Origin: Oscillospiraceae bacterium
GTDB taxonomy: Bacteria; Bacillota; Clostridia; Oscillospirales; Ruminococcaceae
NCBI GenBank assembly: GCA_014858325.1
Contig: RKCM01000125.1
Location: 1-5,616, forward strand
Reading direction: 5' to 3'
DNA length: 5,616 nucleotides
The position numbers and the translations under genes are program-made. Of the stretch, positions 4,737 to 5,616 are shown in pieces; the stretch's first letter is position 1, and every line of letters begins with the position of its first letter. Below the pieces are notes generated by a model that had not been told where the DNA came from, did no database searches, and saw only the letters and a program-made list of their open reading frames with translations.

Positions 4737-5616
4737 TTACTTCACCATGCTTGCGACTTCAGAAGCGAAGTCGTCAGCGCGCTTCTCCAGGCCTTCGCCC
4801 TTCTGGAAACGCTCGAACTTGACGATCTTGATCTCGCCGCCCAGGTCCTTGGCAACCTTAGCGGTGTACTGAGCAACGGTCAGGTCGCCGTCCTTGACGA
4901 ACTCCTGATCGACCAGGCAGTTCTCCTTGAAGAACTTCTTGATCTTGCCCTCGATCATCTTCTGCTTGACAGCATCGGGCTTGTTAGCGGTCTTGGGATC
5001 CTGAGCCATCTGGGCCAGCATGATCTCCTTCTCCTTGGCCACGACCTCAGCGGGGACGGAAGCCTCGTCCACATAGCTGGGGTTTGCAGCTGCGACCTGC
5101 ATAGCGATGTCCTTGCCGTAAGCAACGAACTCGTCCTTGCTGTCGATGCCGTCGGTAGTCTCAAAGCCGACCAGGATGCCGTGGGTGCCACCGCCGTGGA
5201 CGTATGCAGAGCAGACGCCCTCGTAACGGACGAAACGGCGAACCTTGATGTTCTCCTTGATGACCAGGATCAGGTTCTTCAGAGCCTCATCCACGGTCTC
5301 GCCGCTCTCGGTCTTGCATGCCATCAGAGCCTCCACATCTGCGGGGTTCTGCTTCATGATGACCTTGGTGGCCTCCTTGACAAACTCAACGAACTTGTCG
5401 TTCTTGGCAACGAAGTCGGTCTCAGCGTTGACCTCGATGACAACGCCCACCTTGCACTCGGGGCAGTACTCAGCGTAGACCATGCCCTCAGCAGCAATGC
5501 GGCTAGCCTTCTTGGCGGCGGTAGCCAGACCACGCTCGCGCAGGATCTCGATTGCCTTCTCGAAGTTGCCGTCAGCCTCGGTCAGAGCCTTCTTGCACTC
5601 CATCATGCCGCAGTCG
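4737..5616 (-). CDS. tsf: Elongation factor Ts (5' end outside the window)
   Basis: EF-Ts is the cytosolic nucleotide-exchange factor that removes GDP from EF-Tu during translation. The frame is open to the right edge, so the first roughly 15-20 codons are missing; the methionine at 5606 is internal. Visible from the edge are DCGMMECKKALTEADG, matching the end of the N-terminal UBA-like domain that contacts EF-Tu, then the hallmark ETDFVAKNDKF. Later core elements are ENIKVRRFVRYEG, HGGGTHGILVGFET, KDIAMQVAAANPSYVDE and KMIEGKIKKFFKENCLVDQEFVKD, with a normal C-terminus. About 292 residues are seen, so the full protein should be slightly over 300, normal for Firmicutes. A CPEC motif sits just before the TDFVAKN block. 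Codon use is highly biased (lysine almost always AAG), as expected for a translation gene. rpsB normally lies upstream, here beyond the right edge. A terminator follows at 4674-4714. Confidence 0.98.
   Translation of the reverse strand, partial: DCGMMECKKALTEADGNFEKAIEILRERGLATAAKKASRIAAEGMVYAEYCPECKVGVVIEVNAETDFVAKNDKFVEFVKEATKVIMKQNPADVEALMACKTESGETVDEALKNLILVIKENIKVRRFVRYEGVCSAYVHGGGTHGILVGFETTDGIDSKDEFVAYGKDIAMQVAAANPSYVDEASVPAEVVAKEKEIMLAQMAQDPKTANKPDAVKQKMIEGKIKKFFKENCLVDQEFVKDGDLTVAQYTAKVAKDLGGEIKIVKFERFQKGEGLEKRADDFASEVASMVK

Overview
The window looks like a chromosomal segment of a fairly GC-rich Clostridia species. An Oscillospiraceae member such as Faecalibacterium, Gemmiger or Subdoligranulum would fit. 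The grounds are the TrpR-like YerC protein, the short Gram-positive form of CstA, the strong AGGAGG-type ribosome sites, and the G/C-ending codon bias of cstA and tsf. The genus is inferred from overall feel and is not proven. I see no mobile element, CRISPR array, tRNA or rRNA.

Layout from left to right. (1) A minus-strand pair: a HAD phosphatase (183-839), preceded by a good promoter (881-909), then 19 nt later the start of a small single-pass membrane protein that leaves the window at base 1. (2) A strong hairpin terminator (952-991). (3) A minus-strand pair reading toward that terminator: a TrpR-like regulator (yerC, 1429-1728) followed by a conserved small helical protein of unknown function (1007-1336). 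(4) A 374-nt AT-rich divergent intergenic region. It holds a near-consensus promoter for yerC with an inverted repeat over its -10, and a near-consensus promoter for cstA with a leader of about 100 nt containing two hairpins. (5) cstA (2103-3839, plus), a multi-spanning pyruvate/peptide transporter of the carbon starvation family. (6) A long bidirectional terminator (3869-3908) between convergent genes. (7) A minus-strand alpha/beta hydrolase (3932-4624), whose promoter is pushed against the terminator of the next gene. (8) tsf, elongation factor Ts (minus, stop at 4737), whose first codons lie beyond the right edge.

Overall this is mostly ordinary core-genome DNA. Two things are most worth following: the yerC/cstA divergent control region, which raises the possibility that YerC regulates itself and/or cstA, and the unexplained small protein apparently co-transcribed with yerC. 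I found no convincing new multi-gene system.
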